Positions 47,683 to 61,200 of a DNA stretch of 64,000 bases are shown one piece after another; the first letter of the stretch is position 1; every line of letters begins with the position of its first letter. The stretch lies in the NCBI GenBank assembly GCA_022575985.1, contig JAKSXM010000125.1, positions 124,001 to 188,000 of the forward strand. The letters are read 5' to 3'. Source of the stretch: Anagrus nilaparvatae. Lineage: Eukaryota; Arthropoda; Insecta; Hymenoptera; Mymaridae. Made by a program: the position numbers and the translations under genes. Under the pieces are notes generated by a model. It saw only the letters and a program-made list of their open reading frames with translations. It ran no database searches and had not been told where the DNA came from.

Positions 47683-49222
47683 ACCGGTGAAATTTCACAA
47701 CCATTATGGAATTAAGACCTAATTTTTTTTTCAAAAATTTTTTCATCAAAAAATCTCAAACTACTTTTTTTTTTTTTAATTTGGATGTAATACCTCATTT
47801 ATTTCCATGAAAGTACTTATATTTGAAAGTACGATTTTTACTCGGTATCTGGAATCTGATAACTAATTTTTTGAAAATTTTTTTCTCAAAATTTTTTTCA
47901 CAAAAAAATACAAAAAACACTAATTCTTTTTTTCTTTTTGGACGTAGTACCTAATTTATTTCTTTGAGAGTACTAGTTTTAGAAATATAGTTTATAGCAT
48001 TTTTTTGGACCTGAAACCTAATTTTTTCAAAATTTTTTTCTCAAAATTTTTGTTGCCAAAAAATACAAAAAATGCCAAAATTTTTTTTATTTTAGGACGT
48101 AATACTTAGTTTTTTTCTATGAAAGTACTAATATTTGAAAATTTTGCAATCGGTGGTATTTAACAACCATTATGGAATTAAGATCTAATTTTTTTTTCAA
48201 AACTTTTTTCATCAAAAAATCTCAAACTACTTTTTTTTTTTTTTAATTTGGATGTAATACCTCATTTATTTCCATGAAAGTACTTATATTTGAAGGTACG
48301 ATTTTTACTCGATATCTCGAATCTGATAACTAATTTTTTGAAAATTTTTTTCCCAAAATTTTTTTCACCAAAAAATACAAAAAAAACTTAATTTTTTTTT
48401 ATTTTTGGATGTAGTACCTAATTGATTTCTATGAGAGTACTATTTTTAGAAATATCGTTTATAGTAATTTTTTGGACCTGAAACTTAATTATTTCAAAAT
48501 TTTTTTCTTAAAATTAAAAAAACAAAAAAATTAAAAAATCTGTAATATTTTTTTTTTTTTTTAGTGTAATACTTCCTTTAATTCCATGAAAGTACTAATA
48601 TTTGAGAATTTTGCAACCGGTGGTATTTAACAACCATTATGGAATTAAGAACTAATTTTTTTTTTCGAAAATTTTTTCATCAAGAGATTTCAAAATACTT
48701 TTTTTTTTTTTTAATTTAGGTGTAATACCTCATTTATTTCCATAAAAGTACTTATATTTGAAAGTATGGTTTTTACTCGATATCTCAAGTCTGATAATTA
48801 ATTTTTTGAAAATTTTTTTCACAAAAAAATACAAAGAATACCAAATTTTTTTTTTGTTCGGACGTAGTACCTAATTAATTTCTATGAGAGTACTAGTTTT
48901 AGAAAGCTTATTCATAGTAATTTTTTGGATCTGATACCGAATTTTTTCAAAATTTTTTTCTCAATATTAATAAAACAAAAAAATTAAAAAATCTGTAATA
49001 TTGTTTTTTTTTATGTGTAATACCTAGTTTATTGAAATTTTTTTCCAAAAATTTGTTAAATAAAAAACATTAAATGACAGCAACATTTTTTTTCTTTTAA
49101 AATACGGTATTTAACTTTTTTTTATGAAATACTGATATCTCAAATTATAATTTTTATTAGATAAAATAGACCATTATAAATATTTTGCTATTGTTAATGA
49201 GGAACCATAGTGCCAATCACTC
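47526..49222. mobile_element. Best-preserved TGCCAA-family element, with 466-bp internal tandem repeats
   Basis: The left end has TTGGTTCCTCATACAGGAAC, and the right end is TGAGGAACCATAGTGCCAAT (49198-49217), matching the inverted sequence at 18806-18838. After a (TG)n microsatellite (about 47643-47674) three copies of a unit start at 47698, 48164 and 48631 (landmark CAACCATTATGGAATTAAGA), a spacing of 466-467 bp. Each unit contains about three diverged sub-units of about 155 bp around GACGTAGTACCTAATT and GAAAGTACT. No transposase or helicase frame is visible. The superfamily is not established. Confidence 0.75.
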
Positions 49223-49223
49223 G

Positions 49224-52200
49224 TTTTTTTTTATTTCTCAGGCTTTTTTGACTGTATTTGTTTAGGTTTTTCTCTATTTTACATATTTTTTCATTATAAG
49301 TAAACTTGTTTTATAAAAATTTTAACCTATTCAAATGGTTTCATGCAAGTGGATCCAACGTTTATAAAAATACAATAATTTTGATACCTATTTAAATTTT
49401 TTATATTATGTTTTTTTATTTCTCAGGCCTTTTGGACTGTATTTGTTTAAGTTTTTCTCTATTTTATATATTTTTCTATTATAAGTAAACTTGGTTTATA
49501 AGAATTTTAACCAATTCAAATGGTTTCATGAAAGTGGATCCACCTTTTCTAAATATACAATAATTTTAATACTTATTTAATTTATTTATATCTTGTTTTT
49601 TAATTACGCTGGCCTGGTGGGCCGTATTTGTTTTAGTTTTCCTCTACATAGAATATTCTCTTATTATTAGTAAACTTTGTTTATAAAAATTTTAACAAAT
49701 TAAATGGTTTCAAGCAAGTAGATCCAAAGATTCTAAAAATACAATATTTTTGATACCTATTTATATTTTTATATCTTGTTTTTTTATTTCTCAGGCCTTT
49801 TGGACTGTATTTGTTAAGGTTTTTCTCTATTTTACATATTTTTTCATTATAAGTAAACTTGTTTTATAAAAATTTTAACCTATTCAAATGGTTTCATGCA
49901 AGTGGATCCAACGTTTATAAAAATACAATAATTTTGATACCTATTTAAATTTTTTATATTATGTTTTTTTATTTCTCAGGCCTTTTGGACTGTATTTGTT
50001 TAAGAATTTCTCTATTTTATATATTTTTCTATTATAAGTAAACTTGGATTATAAGAATTTTAACCAATTCAAATGGTTTCATGAAAGTGGATCCACCTTT
50101 TCTAAATATACAATAATTTTAATACTTATTTAATTTATTTATATCTTGTTTTTTAATTACGCTGGCCTGGTGGGCCGTATTTGTTTTAGTTTTCCTCTAC
50201 ATAGAATATTCTCTTATTATTAGTAAACTTGGTTTATAAAAATTTTAACCAATTCAAATGGTTTCGAGCAAGTAGATCCAAAGATTCTAAAAATACAATA
50301 TTTTTGATACCTATTTATATTTTTATATCTTGTTTTTTTATTTCTCAGGCCTTTTGGACTGTATTTGTTAAGGTTTTTCTCTATTTTACATATTTTTTCA
50401 TTATAAGTAAACTTGTTTTATAAAAATTTTAACCTATTCAAATGGTTTCATGAAAGTGGATCCACCTTTTCTAAATATACAATAATTTTAATACTTATTT
50501 AATTTATTTATATCTTGTTTTTTAATTACGCTGGCCTGAAGGGCCGTATTTGTTTAGGTTTTTCTCTACGTAGAATATTCTCTCATTATTAGTAAACTGA
50601 GTTTATAAAAATTTTAACCAATTCAAATGGTTTCATGCAAGTGGATCCAACGATTATAAAAATACAATAATTTTGATACCTAATTAAATTTTTTATATCT
50701 TGTTTTTTTATTTCTCAGGCCTTTTGGACTGTATTGGTTTAGGTTTTTCTCTATTTTACATATTTATTCATTATAAGTAAACTTGTTTTATAAAAATTTT
50801 AACCTATTCAAATGGTTTCATGAAAGTGAATCCACCTTATCTAAATATACATTAATTTTAATACTTATTTAATTTATTTATATCTTGTTTTTTAATTACG
50901 CTGGCCTCAAGGGCCATATTTGTTTAAGTTTTTCTCTACGTAGAATATTCTCTCATTATTTGTAAAATGGGTTTATAAAAATTTTAACCAATTCAAATGG
51001 TTTTATGCAAGTAGATCCAACGTTTATAAAATTACAATAATTTTGATACCTAATTAAATTTTTTATATCTTGTTTTTTTTTTTCTCAGGCCTTTTGGACT
51101 GTATTTGTTTAGGTTTTTCTCTATTTCACATATTTTTTCATTATAAGTAAACTTGTTTTATGAAAATTTCAACCTATTCTAATGGTTTCATGCAAGTGGA
51201 TCCAACGTTTATAAAAATACAATAATTTTGATACCTATTTAAATTTTTTATATTATGTTTTTTTATTTCTCAGGCCTTTTGGACTGTATTTGTTAAGGTT
51301 TTTCTCTATTTTACATATTTTTTTATTATAAGTAAACTTGTTTTATAAAAATTTTAACCTATTCAAATGGTTTCGTGAAAGTGGATCCACCTTTTCTAAA
51401 TATACAATAATTTTAATACTTATTTAATTTATTTATATCTTGTTTTTTAATTACGCTGGCCTGGTGGGCCGTATTTGTTTTAGTTTTCCTCTACATAGAA
51501 TATTCTCTTATTATTAGTAAACTTCGTTTATAAAAATTTTAACCAATTCAAATGGTTTCAAGCAAGTAGATCCAAAGATTCTAAAAATACAATATTTTTG
51601 ATACCTATTTATATTTTTATATCTTGTTTTTTTATTTCTCAGGCCTTTTGGACTGTATTTGTTAAGGTTTTTCTCTATTTTACATATTTTTTCATTATAA
51701 GTAAACTTGTATTATAAAAATTTTAACCTATTCAAATGGTTTCATGAAAGTGGATCCACCTTTTCTAAATATACAATAATTTTAATACTTTTTTAATTTA
51801 TTTATATCTTGTTTTTTAATTACGCTGGCCTGAAGGGCCGTATTTGTTTTAGTTTTCCTCTACGTAGAATATTCTCTTATTATTAGTAAACTTGGTTTAT
51901 AAAATTTTTAACCAATTCAAATGGTTTCATGCAAGTAGATCCAAAGATTCTAAAAATACAATATTTTTGATACCTATTTAAATTTTTATATCTTATTTTT
52001 TTATTTCTCAGGCCTTTTGGACTGTATTTGTTAAGGTTTTTCTCTATTTTACATATTTTTTCATTATAAGTAAACTTGTTTTATAAAAGTATTAACCTAT
52101 TCAAATGGTTTCATGAAAGTGGATCCACCTTTTCTAAATATACAATAATTTTAATACTTTTTTAATTTATTTATATCTTGTTTTTTAATTACGCTGGCCT

Positions 52201-55200
52201 GAAGGGCCGTATTTGTTTTAGTTTTCCTCTACGTAGAATATTCTCTTATTATTAGTAAACTTGGTTTATAAAATTTTTAACCAATTCAAATGGTTTCATG
52301 CAAGTAGATCCAAAGATTCTAAAAATACAATATTTTTGATACCTATTTAAATTTTTATATCTTGTTTTTTTATTTCTCAGGCCTTTTGGACTGTATTTGT
52401 TAAGGTTTTTCTCTATTTTACATATTTTTTCATTATAAGTAAACTTGTTTTATAAAAATTTTAACCTATTCAAATGGTTTCATGAAAGTGGATCCACCTT
52501 TTCTAAATATACAATAATTTTAATACTTATTTAATTTATTTATATCTTGTTTTTTAATTACGCTGGCCTGAAGGGCCGTATTTGTTTAAGTTTTTCTCTA
52601 CGTAGAATATTCTCTCATTATTAGTAAAATTGGTTTATAAAAATTTTAACCAATTTTTATATCTTGTTTTTTTATTTCTCAGGCCTTTTGGACTGTATTT
52701 GTTAAGGTTTTTCTCTATTTTACATATTTTTTCATTATAAGTAAACTTGTTTTATAAAAATTTTAACCTATTCAAATGGTTTCATGAAAGTGGATCCACC
52801 TTTTCTAAATATACAATAATTTTAATACTTATTTAATTTATTTATATCTTGTTTTTTAATTACGCTGGCCTGGTGGGCCGTATTTGTTTTAGTTTTCCTC
52901 TACATAGAATATTCTCTTATTATTAGTAAACTTGGTTTATAAAAATTTTAACCAATTCAAATGGTTTCAAGCAAGTAGATCCAAAGATTCTAAAAATACA
53001 ATATTTTTGATACCTATTTATATTTTTATATCTTGTTTTTTTATTTCTCAGGCCTTTTGGACTGTATTTGTTAAGGTATTTCTCTATTTTACATATTTTT
53101 TCATTATAAGTAAACTTGTTTTTTAAAAATTTTAACCTACTCAAATGGTTTCATGAAAGTGGATCCACCTTTTCTAAATATACAATAATTTTAATACTTA
53201 TTTAATTTATTTATATCTTGTTTTTTAATTACGCTGGCCTGAAGGGCCGTATTTGTTTAAGTTTTTCTCTACGTAGAATATTCTCTCATTATTAGTAAAA
53301 TTGGTTTATAAAAATTTTAACCAATTTTTATATCTTGTTTTTTTATTTCTCAGGCCTTTTGGACTGTATTTGTTAAGGTTTTTCTCTATTTTACATATTT
53401 TTTCATTATAAGTAAACTTGTTTTATAAAAATTTTAACCTATTCAAATGGTTTCATGAAAGTGGATCCACCTTTTCTAAATATACAATAATTTTAATGCT
53501 TATTTAATTTATTTATATCTTGTTTTTTAATTACGCTGGCCTGGTGGGCCGTATTTGTTTTAGTTTTCCTCTACATAGAATATTCTCTTATTATTAGTAA
53601 ACTTGGTTTATAAAAATTTTAACCTATTCAAATGGTTTCATGCAAGTAGATCCAAAGATTCTAAAAATACATTATTTTTGATACCTATTTAAATTTTTAT
53701 ATCTTGTTTTTTTATTTCTTAGGCCTTTTGGACTGTATTTGTTAAGGTTTTTCTCTATTTTACATATTTTTTCATTATAAGTAAACTTGTTTTATAAAAA
53801 TTTTAACCTATTCAAATGGTTTCATGAAAGTGGATCCACCTTTTCTAAATATACAATAATTTTAATACTTTTTTAATTTATTTATATCCTGTTTTTTAAT
53901 TACGCTGGCCTGAAGGGCCGTATTTGTTTTAGTTTTCCTCTACGTAGAATATTCTCTTATTATTAGTAAACTTGGTTTATAAAAATTTTAACCAATTCAA
54001 ATGGTTTCATGCAAGTAGATCCAAAGATTCTAAAAATACAGTATTTTTGATACCTATTTAAATTTTTATATCTTGTTTTTATATTTCTCAGGCTTTTTGG
54101 ACTGTATTTGTTAAGGTTTTTCTCTATTTTACATATTTTTTCATTATAAGTAAACTTGTTTTATAAAAATTTTAACCTATTCAAATGGTTTCATGAAAGT
54201 GGATCCACCTTTTCTAAATATACAATAATTTTAATACTTATTTAATTTATTTATATCTTGTTTTTTAATTACGCTGGCCTGAAGGGCCGTATTTGTTTAA
54301 GTTTTTCTCTACGTAGAATATTCTCTCATTATTAGTAAAATTGGTTTATAAAAATTTTAACCAATTCAAATGAATTCATAAAAGTGGATCCAAAGATTCT
54401 AAAAATACAATATTTTTGATACCTATTTAAATTTTTATATCTTGTTTTTTTATTTCTCAGGCCTTTTGGACTGTATTTGTTAAGGTTTTTCTCTATTTTA
54501 CATATTTTTTCATTATAAGTAAACTTGTTTTATAAAAATTTTAACCTATTCAAATGGTTTCATGAAAGTGGATCCACCTTTTCTAAATATACAATAATTT
54601 TAATACTTATTTAATTTATTTATATCTTGTTTTTTAATTACGCTGGCCTGAAGAGCCGTATTTGTTTTAGTTTTCCTCTACGTAGAATATTCTCTTATTA
54701 TTAGTAAACTTGGTTAATAAAAATTTTAACCAATTCAAATGGTTTCATGCAAGTAGATCCAAAGATTCTAAAAATACATTATTTTTGATACCTATTTAAA
54801 TTTTTATATCTTGTTTTTTTATTTCTCAGGCTTTTTGGACTGTATTTGTTAAGGTTTTTCTCTATTTTACATATTTTTTCATTATAAGTAAACTTGTTTT
54901 ATAAAAGTTTTAACCTATTCAAATGGTTTCATGAAAGTGGATCCACCTTTTCTAAATATACAATAATTTTAATACTTATTTAATTTATTTATATCTTGTT
55001 TTTTAATTACGCTGGCCTGAAGGGCCGTATTTGTTTTAGGTTTCCTCTACGTAGAATATTCTCTTATTATTAGTAAACTTGGTTTATAAAAATTTTAACC
55101 AATTCAAATGGTTTCATGCAAGTAGATCCAAAGATTTATTCTATCAATATTTTTGATACCTATTTAAATTTTTATATCTTGTTTTTTTATTTCCCAGGCC

Positions 55201-58200
55201 TTTTGGACTGTATTTGTTAAGGTTTTTCTCTATTTTACATATTTTTTCATTATAAGTAAACTTGTTTTATAAAAATTTTAACCTATTCAAATGGTTTCAT
55301 GCAAGTGGATCCAACGTTTATAAAAATACAATAATTTTGATACCTATTTAAATTTTTTATATTATGTTTTTTTATTTCTCAGGCCTTTTGGACTGTATTT
55401 GTTTAAGTTTTTCTCTATTTTATATATTTTTCTATTATAAGTAAACTTGGTTTATATAAATTTTAACCAATTCAAATGGTTTCATGAAAGTGGATCCACC
55501 TTTTCTAAATATACAATAATTTTAATACTTATTTAATTTATTTATATCTTGTTTTTTAATTACGCTGGCCTGGTGGGCCGTATTTGTTTTAGTTTTCCTC
55601 TACATAGAATATTCTCTTATTATTAGTAAACTTGGTTTATAAAAATTTTAACCAATTCAAATGGTTTCATGCAAGTAGATCCAAAGATTTATTCTATCAA
55701 TATTTTTGATACCTATTTAAATTTTTATATCTTGTTTTTTTATTTCCCAAGCCTTTTGGACTGTATTTGTTAAGGTTTTTCTCTATTTTACATATTTTTT
55801 CATTATAAGTAAACTTGTTTTATAAAAATTTTAACCTATTCAAATGGTTTCATGCAAGTGGATCCAACGTTTATAAAAATACAATAATTTTGATACCTAT
55901 TTAAATTTTTTATATTATGTTTTTTTATTTCTCAGGCCTTTTGGACTGTATTTGTTTAAGTTTTTCTCTATTTTATATATTTTTCTATTATAAGTAAACT
56001 TGGTTTATATAAATTTTAACCAATTCAAATGGTTTCATGAAAGTGGATCCACCTTTTCTAAATATACAATAATTTTAATACTTATTTAATTTATTTATAT
56101 CTTGTTTTTTAATTACGCTGGCCTGAAGGGCCGTATTTGTTTTAGTTTTCCTCTACGTAGAATATTCTCTTATTATTAGTAAATTTGGTTTATAAAAATT
56201 TTAACCAATTCAAATGGTTTCATGCAAGTAGATCCAAAGATTCTAAAAATACAATATTTTTGATACCTATTTAAATTTTTATATCTTGTTTTTTTATTTC
56301 TCAGGCCTTTTGGACTGTATTTGTTAAGGTTTTTCTCTATTTTACATATTTTTTCATTATAAGTAAACTTGTTTTATAAAAATTTTAACCTATTCAAATG
56401 GTTTCATGAAAGTGGATCCACCTTTTCTAAATATACAATAATTTTAATACTTTTTTAATTTATTTATATCTTGTTTTTTAATTACGCTGGCCTGAAGGGC
56501 CGTATTTGTTTTAGTTTTCCTCTACGTAGAATATTCTCTTATTATTAGTAAACTTGGTTTATAAAAATTTTAACCAATTCAAATGGTTTCATGCAAGTAG
56601 ATCCAAAGATTCTAAAAATACAATATTTTTGATACCTATTTAAATTTTTATATCTTGTTTTTATATTTCTCAGGCTTTTTGGACTGTATTTGTTAAGGTT
56701 TTTCTCTATTTTACATATTTTTTCATTATAAGTAAACTTGTTTTATAAAAATTTTAACCTATTCAAATGGTTTCATGAAAGTGGATCCACCTTTTCTAAA
56801 TATACAATAATTTTAATACTTATTTAATTTATTTATATCTTGTTTTTTAATTACGCTGGCCTGAAGGGCCGTATTTGTTTAAGTTTTTCTCTACGTAGAA
56901 TATTCTCTCATTATTAGTAAAATTGGTTTATAAAAATTTTAACCAATTCAAATGAATTCATAAAAGTGGATCCAAAGATTCTAAAAATACAATATTTTTG
57001 ATACCTATTTAAATTTTTATATCTTGTTTTTTTATTTCTCAGGCCTTTTGGACTGTATTTGTTAAGGTTTTTCTCTATTTTACATATTTTTTCATTATAA
57101 GTAAACTTGTTTTATAAAAATTTTAACCTATTCAAATGGTTTCATGAAAGTGGATCCACCTTTTCTAAATATACAATAATATTAATACTTATTTAATTTA
57201 TTTATATCTTGTTATTTAATTACGCTGGCCTGGTGGGCCGTATTTGTTTTAGTTTTCCTCTACGTAGAATATTCTCTTATTATTAGTAAACTTGGTATAT
57301 GAAAATTTTAACCAATTCAAATGGTTTCATGCAAGTAGATCCAAAGATTCTAAAAATACAATATTTTTGATACCTATTTAAATTTTTATATCTTGTTTTT
57401 TTATTTCTCAGGCCTTTTGGACTGTATTTGTTAAGGTTTTTCTCTATTTTACATATTTTTTCATTATAAGTAAACTTGTTTTATAAAAATTTTAACCTAT
57501 TCAAATGGTTTCATGAAAGTGGATCCACCTTTTCTAAATATACAATAATTTTAATACTTATTTAATTTATTTATATCTTGTTTTTTAATTACGCTGGCCT
57601 GAAGGGCCGTATTTGTTTTAGTTTTCCTCTACGTAGAATATTCTCTTATTATTAGTAAACTTGGTTTATAAAAATTTTAACCAATTCAAATGGTTTCATG
57701 CAAGTAGATCCAAAGATTCTAAAAATACAATATTTTTGATAAGTATTTAAATTTTTATATCTTGTTTTTTTATTTCTCAGGCTTTTTGGACTGTATTTGT
57801 TAAGGTTTTTCTCTATTTTACATATTTTTTCATTATAAGTAAACTTGTTTTATAAAAATTTTAACCTATTCAAATGGTTTCATGAAAGTGGATCCACCTT
57901 TTCTAAATATACAATAATTTTAATACTTATTTAATTTATTTATATCTTGTTTTTTAATTACGCTGGCCTGAAGGGCCGTATTTGTTTAAGTTTTTCTCTA
58001 CGTAGAATATTCTCTCATTATTAGTAAAATTGGTTTATAAAAATTTTAACCAATTCAAATGAATTCATAAAAGTGGATCCAAAGATTCTAAAAATACAAT
58101 ATTTTTGATACCTATTTAAATTTTTATATCTTGTTTTTTTATTTCTCAGGCCTTTTGGACTGTATTTGTTAAGGTTTTTCTCTATTTTACATATTTTTTC

Positions 58201-61200
58201 ATTATAAGTAAACTTGTTTTATAAAAATTTTAACCTATTCAAATGGTTTCATGAAAGTGGATCCACCTTTTCTAAATATACAATAATATTAATACTTATT
58301 TAATTTATTTATATCTTGTTATTTAATTACGCTGGCCTGGTGGGCCGTATTTGTTTTAGTTTTCCTCTACGTAGAATATTCTCTTATTATTAGTAAACTT
58401 GGTATATGAAAATTTTAACCAATTCAAATGGTTTCATGCAAGTAGATCCAAAGATTCTAAAAATACAATATTTTTGATACCTATTTAAATTTTTATATCT
58501 TGTTTTTTTATTTCTCAGGCCTTTTGGACTGTATTTGTTAAGGTTTTTCTCTATTTTACATATTTTTTCATTATAAGTAAACTTGTTTTATAAAAATTTT
58601 AACCTATTCAAATGGTTTCATGAAAGTGGATCCACCTTTTCTAAATATACAATAATTTTAATACTTATTTAATTTATTTATATCTTGTTTTTTAATTACG
58701 CTGGCCTGAAGGGCCGTATTTGTTTTAGTTTTCCTCTACGTAGAATATTCTCTTATTATTAGTAAACTTGGTTTATAAAAATTTTAACCAATTCAAATGG
58801 TTTCATGCAAGTAGATCCAAAGATTCTAAAAATACAATATTTTTGATAAGTATTTAAATTTTTATATCTTGTTTTTTTATTTCTCAGGCTTTTTGGACTG
58901 TATTTGTTAAGGTTTTTCTCTATTTTACATATTTTTTCATTATAAGTAAACTTGTTTTATAAAAATTTTAACCTATTCAAATGGTTTCAAGCAAGTAGAT
59001 CCAAAGATTCTAAAAATACAATATTTTTGATACCTATTTATATTTTTATATCTTGTTTTTTTATTTCTCAGGCCTTTTGAACTGTATTTGTTAAGGTTTT
59101 TCTCTATTTTACATATTTTTTCATTATAAGTAAACTTGGTTTATAAGAATTTTAACCAATTCAAATGGTTTCATGAAAGTGGATCCACCTTTTCTAAATA
59201 TACAATAATTTTAATACTTATTTAATTTATTTATATCTTGTTTTTTAATTACGCTGGCCTGGTGGGCCGTAATTGTTTTAGTTTTCCTCTACATAGAATA
59301 TTCTCTTATTATTAGTAAACTTGGTTTATAAAAATTTTAACCAATTCAAATGGTTTCATGCAAGTAGATCCAAAGATTCTAAAAATACAATATTTTTGAT
59401 ACCTATTTAAATTTTTATATCTTGTTTTTATATTTCTCAGGCTTTTTGGACTGTATTTGTTAAGGTTTTTCTCTATTTTACATATTTTTTCATTATAAGT
59501 AAACTTGTTTTATAAAAATTTTAACCTATTCAAATGGTTTCATGAAAGTGGATCCACCTTTTCTAAATATACAATAATTTTAATACTTATTTAATTTATT
59601 TATATCTTGTTTTTTAATTACGCTGGCCTGAAGGGCCGTATTTGTTTAAGTTTTTCTCTACGTAGAATATTCTCTCATTATTAGTAAAATTGGTTTATAA
59701 AAATTTTAACCAATTCAAATGAATTCATAAAAGTGGATCCAAAGATTCTAAAAATACAATATTTTTGATACCTATTTAAATTTTTATATCTTGTTTTTTT
59801 ATTTCTCAGGCCTTTTGGACTGTATTTGTTAAGGTTTTTCTCTATTTTACATATTTTTTCATTATAAGTAAACTTGTTTTATAAAAATTTTAACCTATTC
59901 AAATGTTTTCATGAAAGTGGATCCACCTTTTCTAAATATACAATAATTTTAATACTTATTTAATTTATTTATATCTTGTTTTTTAATTACGCTGGCCTGA
60001 AGGGCCGTATTTGTTTTAGTTTTCCTCTACGTAGAATATTCTCTTATTATTAGTAAATTTGGTTTATAAAAATTTTAACCAATTCAAATGAATTCATAAA
60101 AATGGATCAAAAGATTCTAAAAATACAATATTTTTGATACCTATTTAAATTTTTATATCTTGTTTTTTTATTTCTCAGGCTTTTTGGACTGTATTTGTTA
60201 AGGTTTTTCTCTATTTTACATATTTTTTCATTATAAGTAAACTTGTTTTATAAAAATTTTAACCTATTCAAATGGTTTCATGAAAGTGGATCCACCTTTT
60301 CTAAATATACAATAATTTTAATACTTATTTAATTTATTTATATCTTGTTTTTTAATTACGCTGGCCTGAAGGGCCGTATTTGTTTAAGTTTTTCTCTACG
60401 TAGAATATTCTCTCATTATTAGTAAAATTGGTTTATAAAAATTTTAACCAATTCAAATGAATTCATAAAAGTGGATCCAAAGATTCTAAAAATACAATAT
60501 TTTTGATACATATTTAAATTTTTATATCTTGTTTTTTTATTTCTCAGGCCTTTTGGACTGTATTTGTTAAGGTTTTTCTCTATTTTACATATTTTTTCAT
60601 TATAAGTAAACTTGTTTTATAAAAATTTTAACCTATTCAAATGGTTTCATGAAAGTGGATCCACCTTTTCTAAATATACAATAATATTAATACTTATTTA
60701 ATTTATTTATATCTTGTTTTTTAATTACGCTGGCCTGAAGGGCCGTATTTATTTAAGTTTTTCTTTACGTAGAATATTCTCTCATTATTAGTAAAATTGG
60801 TTTATAAGAATTTTAACCAATTCAAATGGTTTCATGAAAGTGGATCCACCTTTTCTAAATATACAATAATTTTAATACTTATTTAATTTATTTATATCTT
60901 GTTTTTTAATTACGCTGGCCTGGTGGGCCGTATTTGTTTTTGTTTTCCTCTACATAGAATATTCTCTTATTATTAGTAAACTTGGTTTATAAAAATTTTA
61001 ACCAATTCAAATGGTTTCAAGCAAGTAGATCCAAAGATTCTAAAAATTCAATATTTTTGATACCTATTTATATTTTTATATCTTGTTTTTTTATTTCTCA
61101 GGCCTTTTGGACTGTATTTGAAAAGGTTTTTCTCTATTTTACATATTTTTTCATTATAAGTAAACTTGTTTTATAAAAATTTTAACCTATTCAAATGGTT

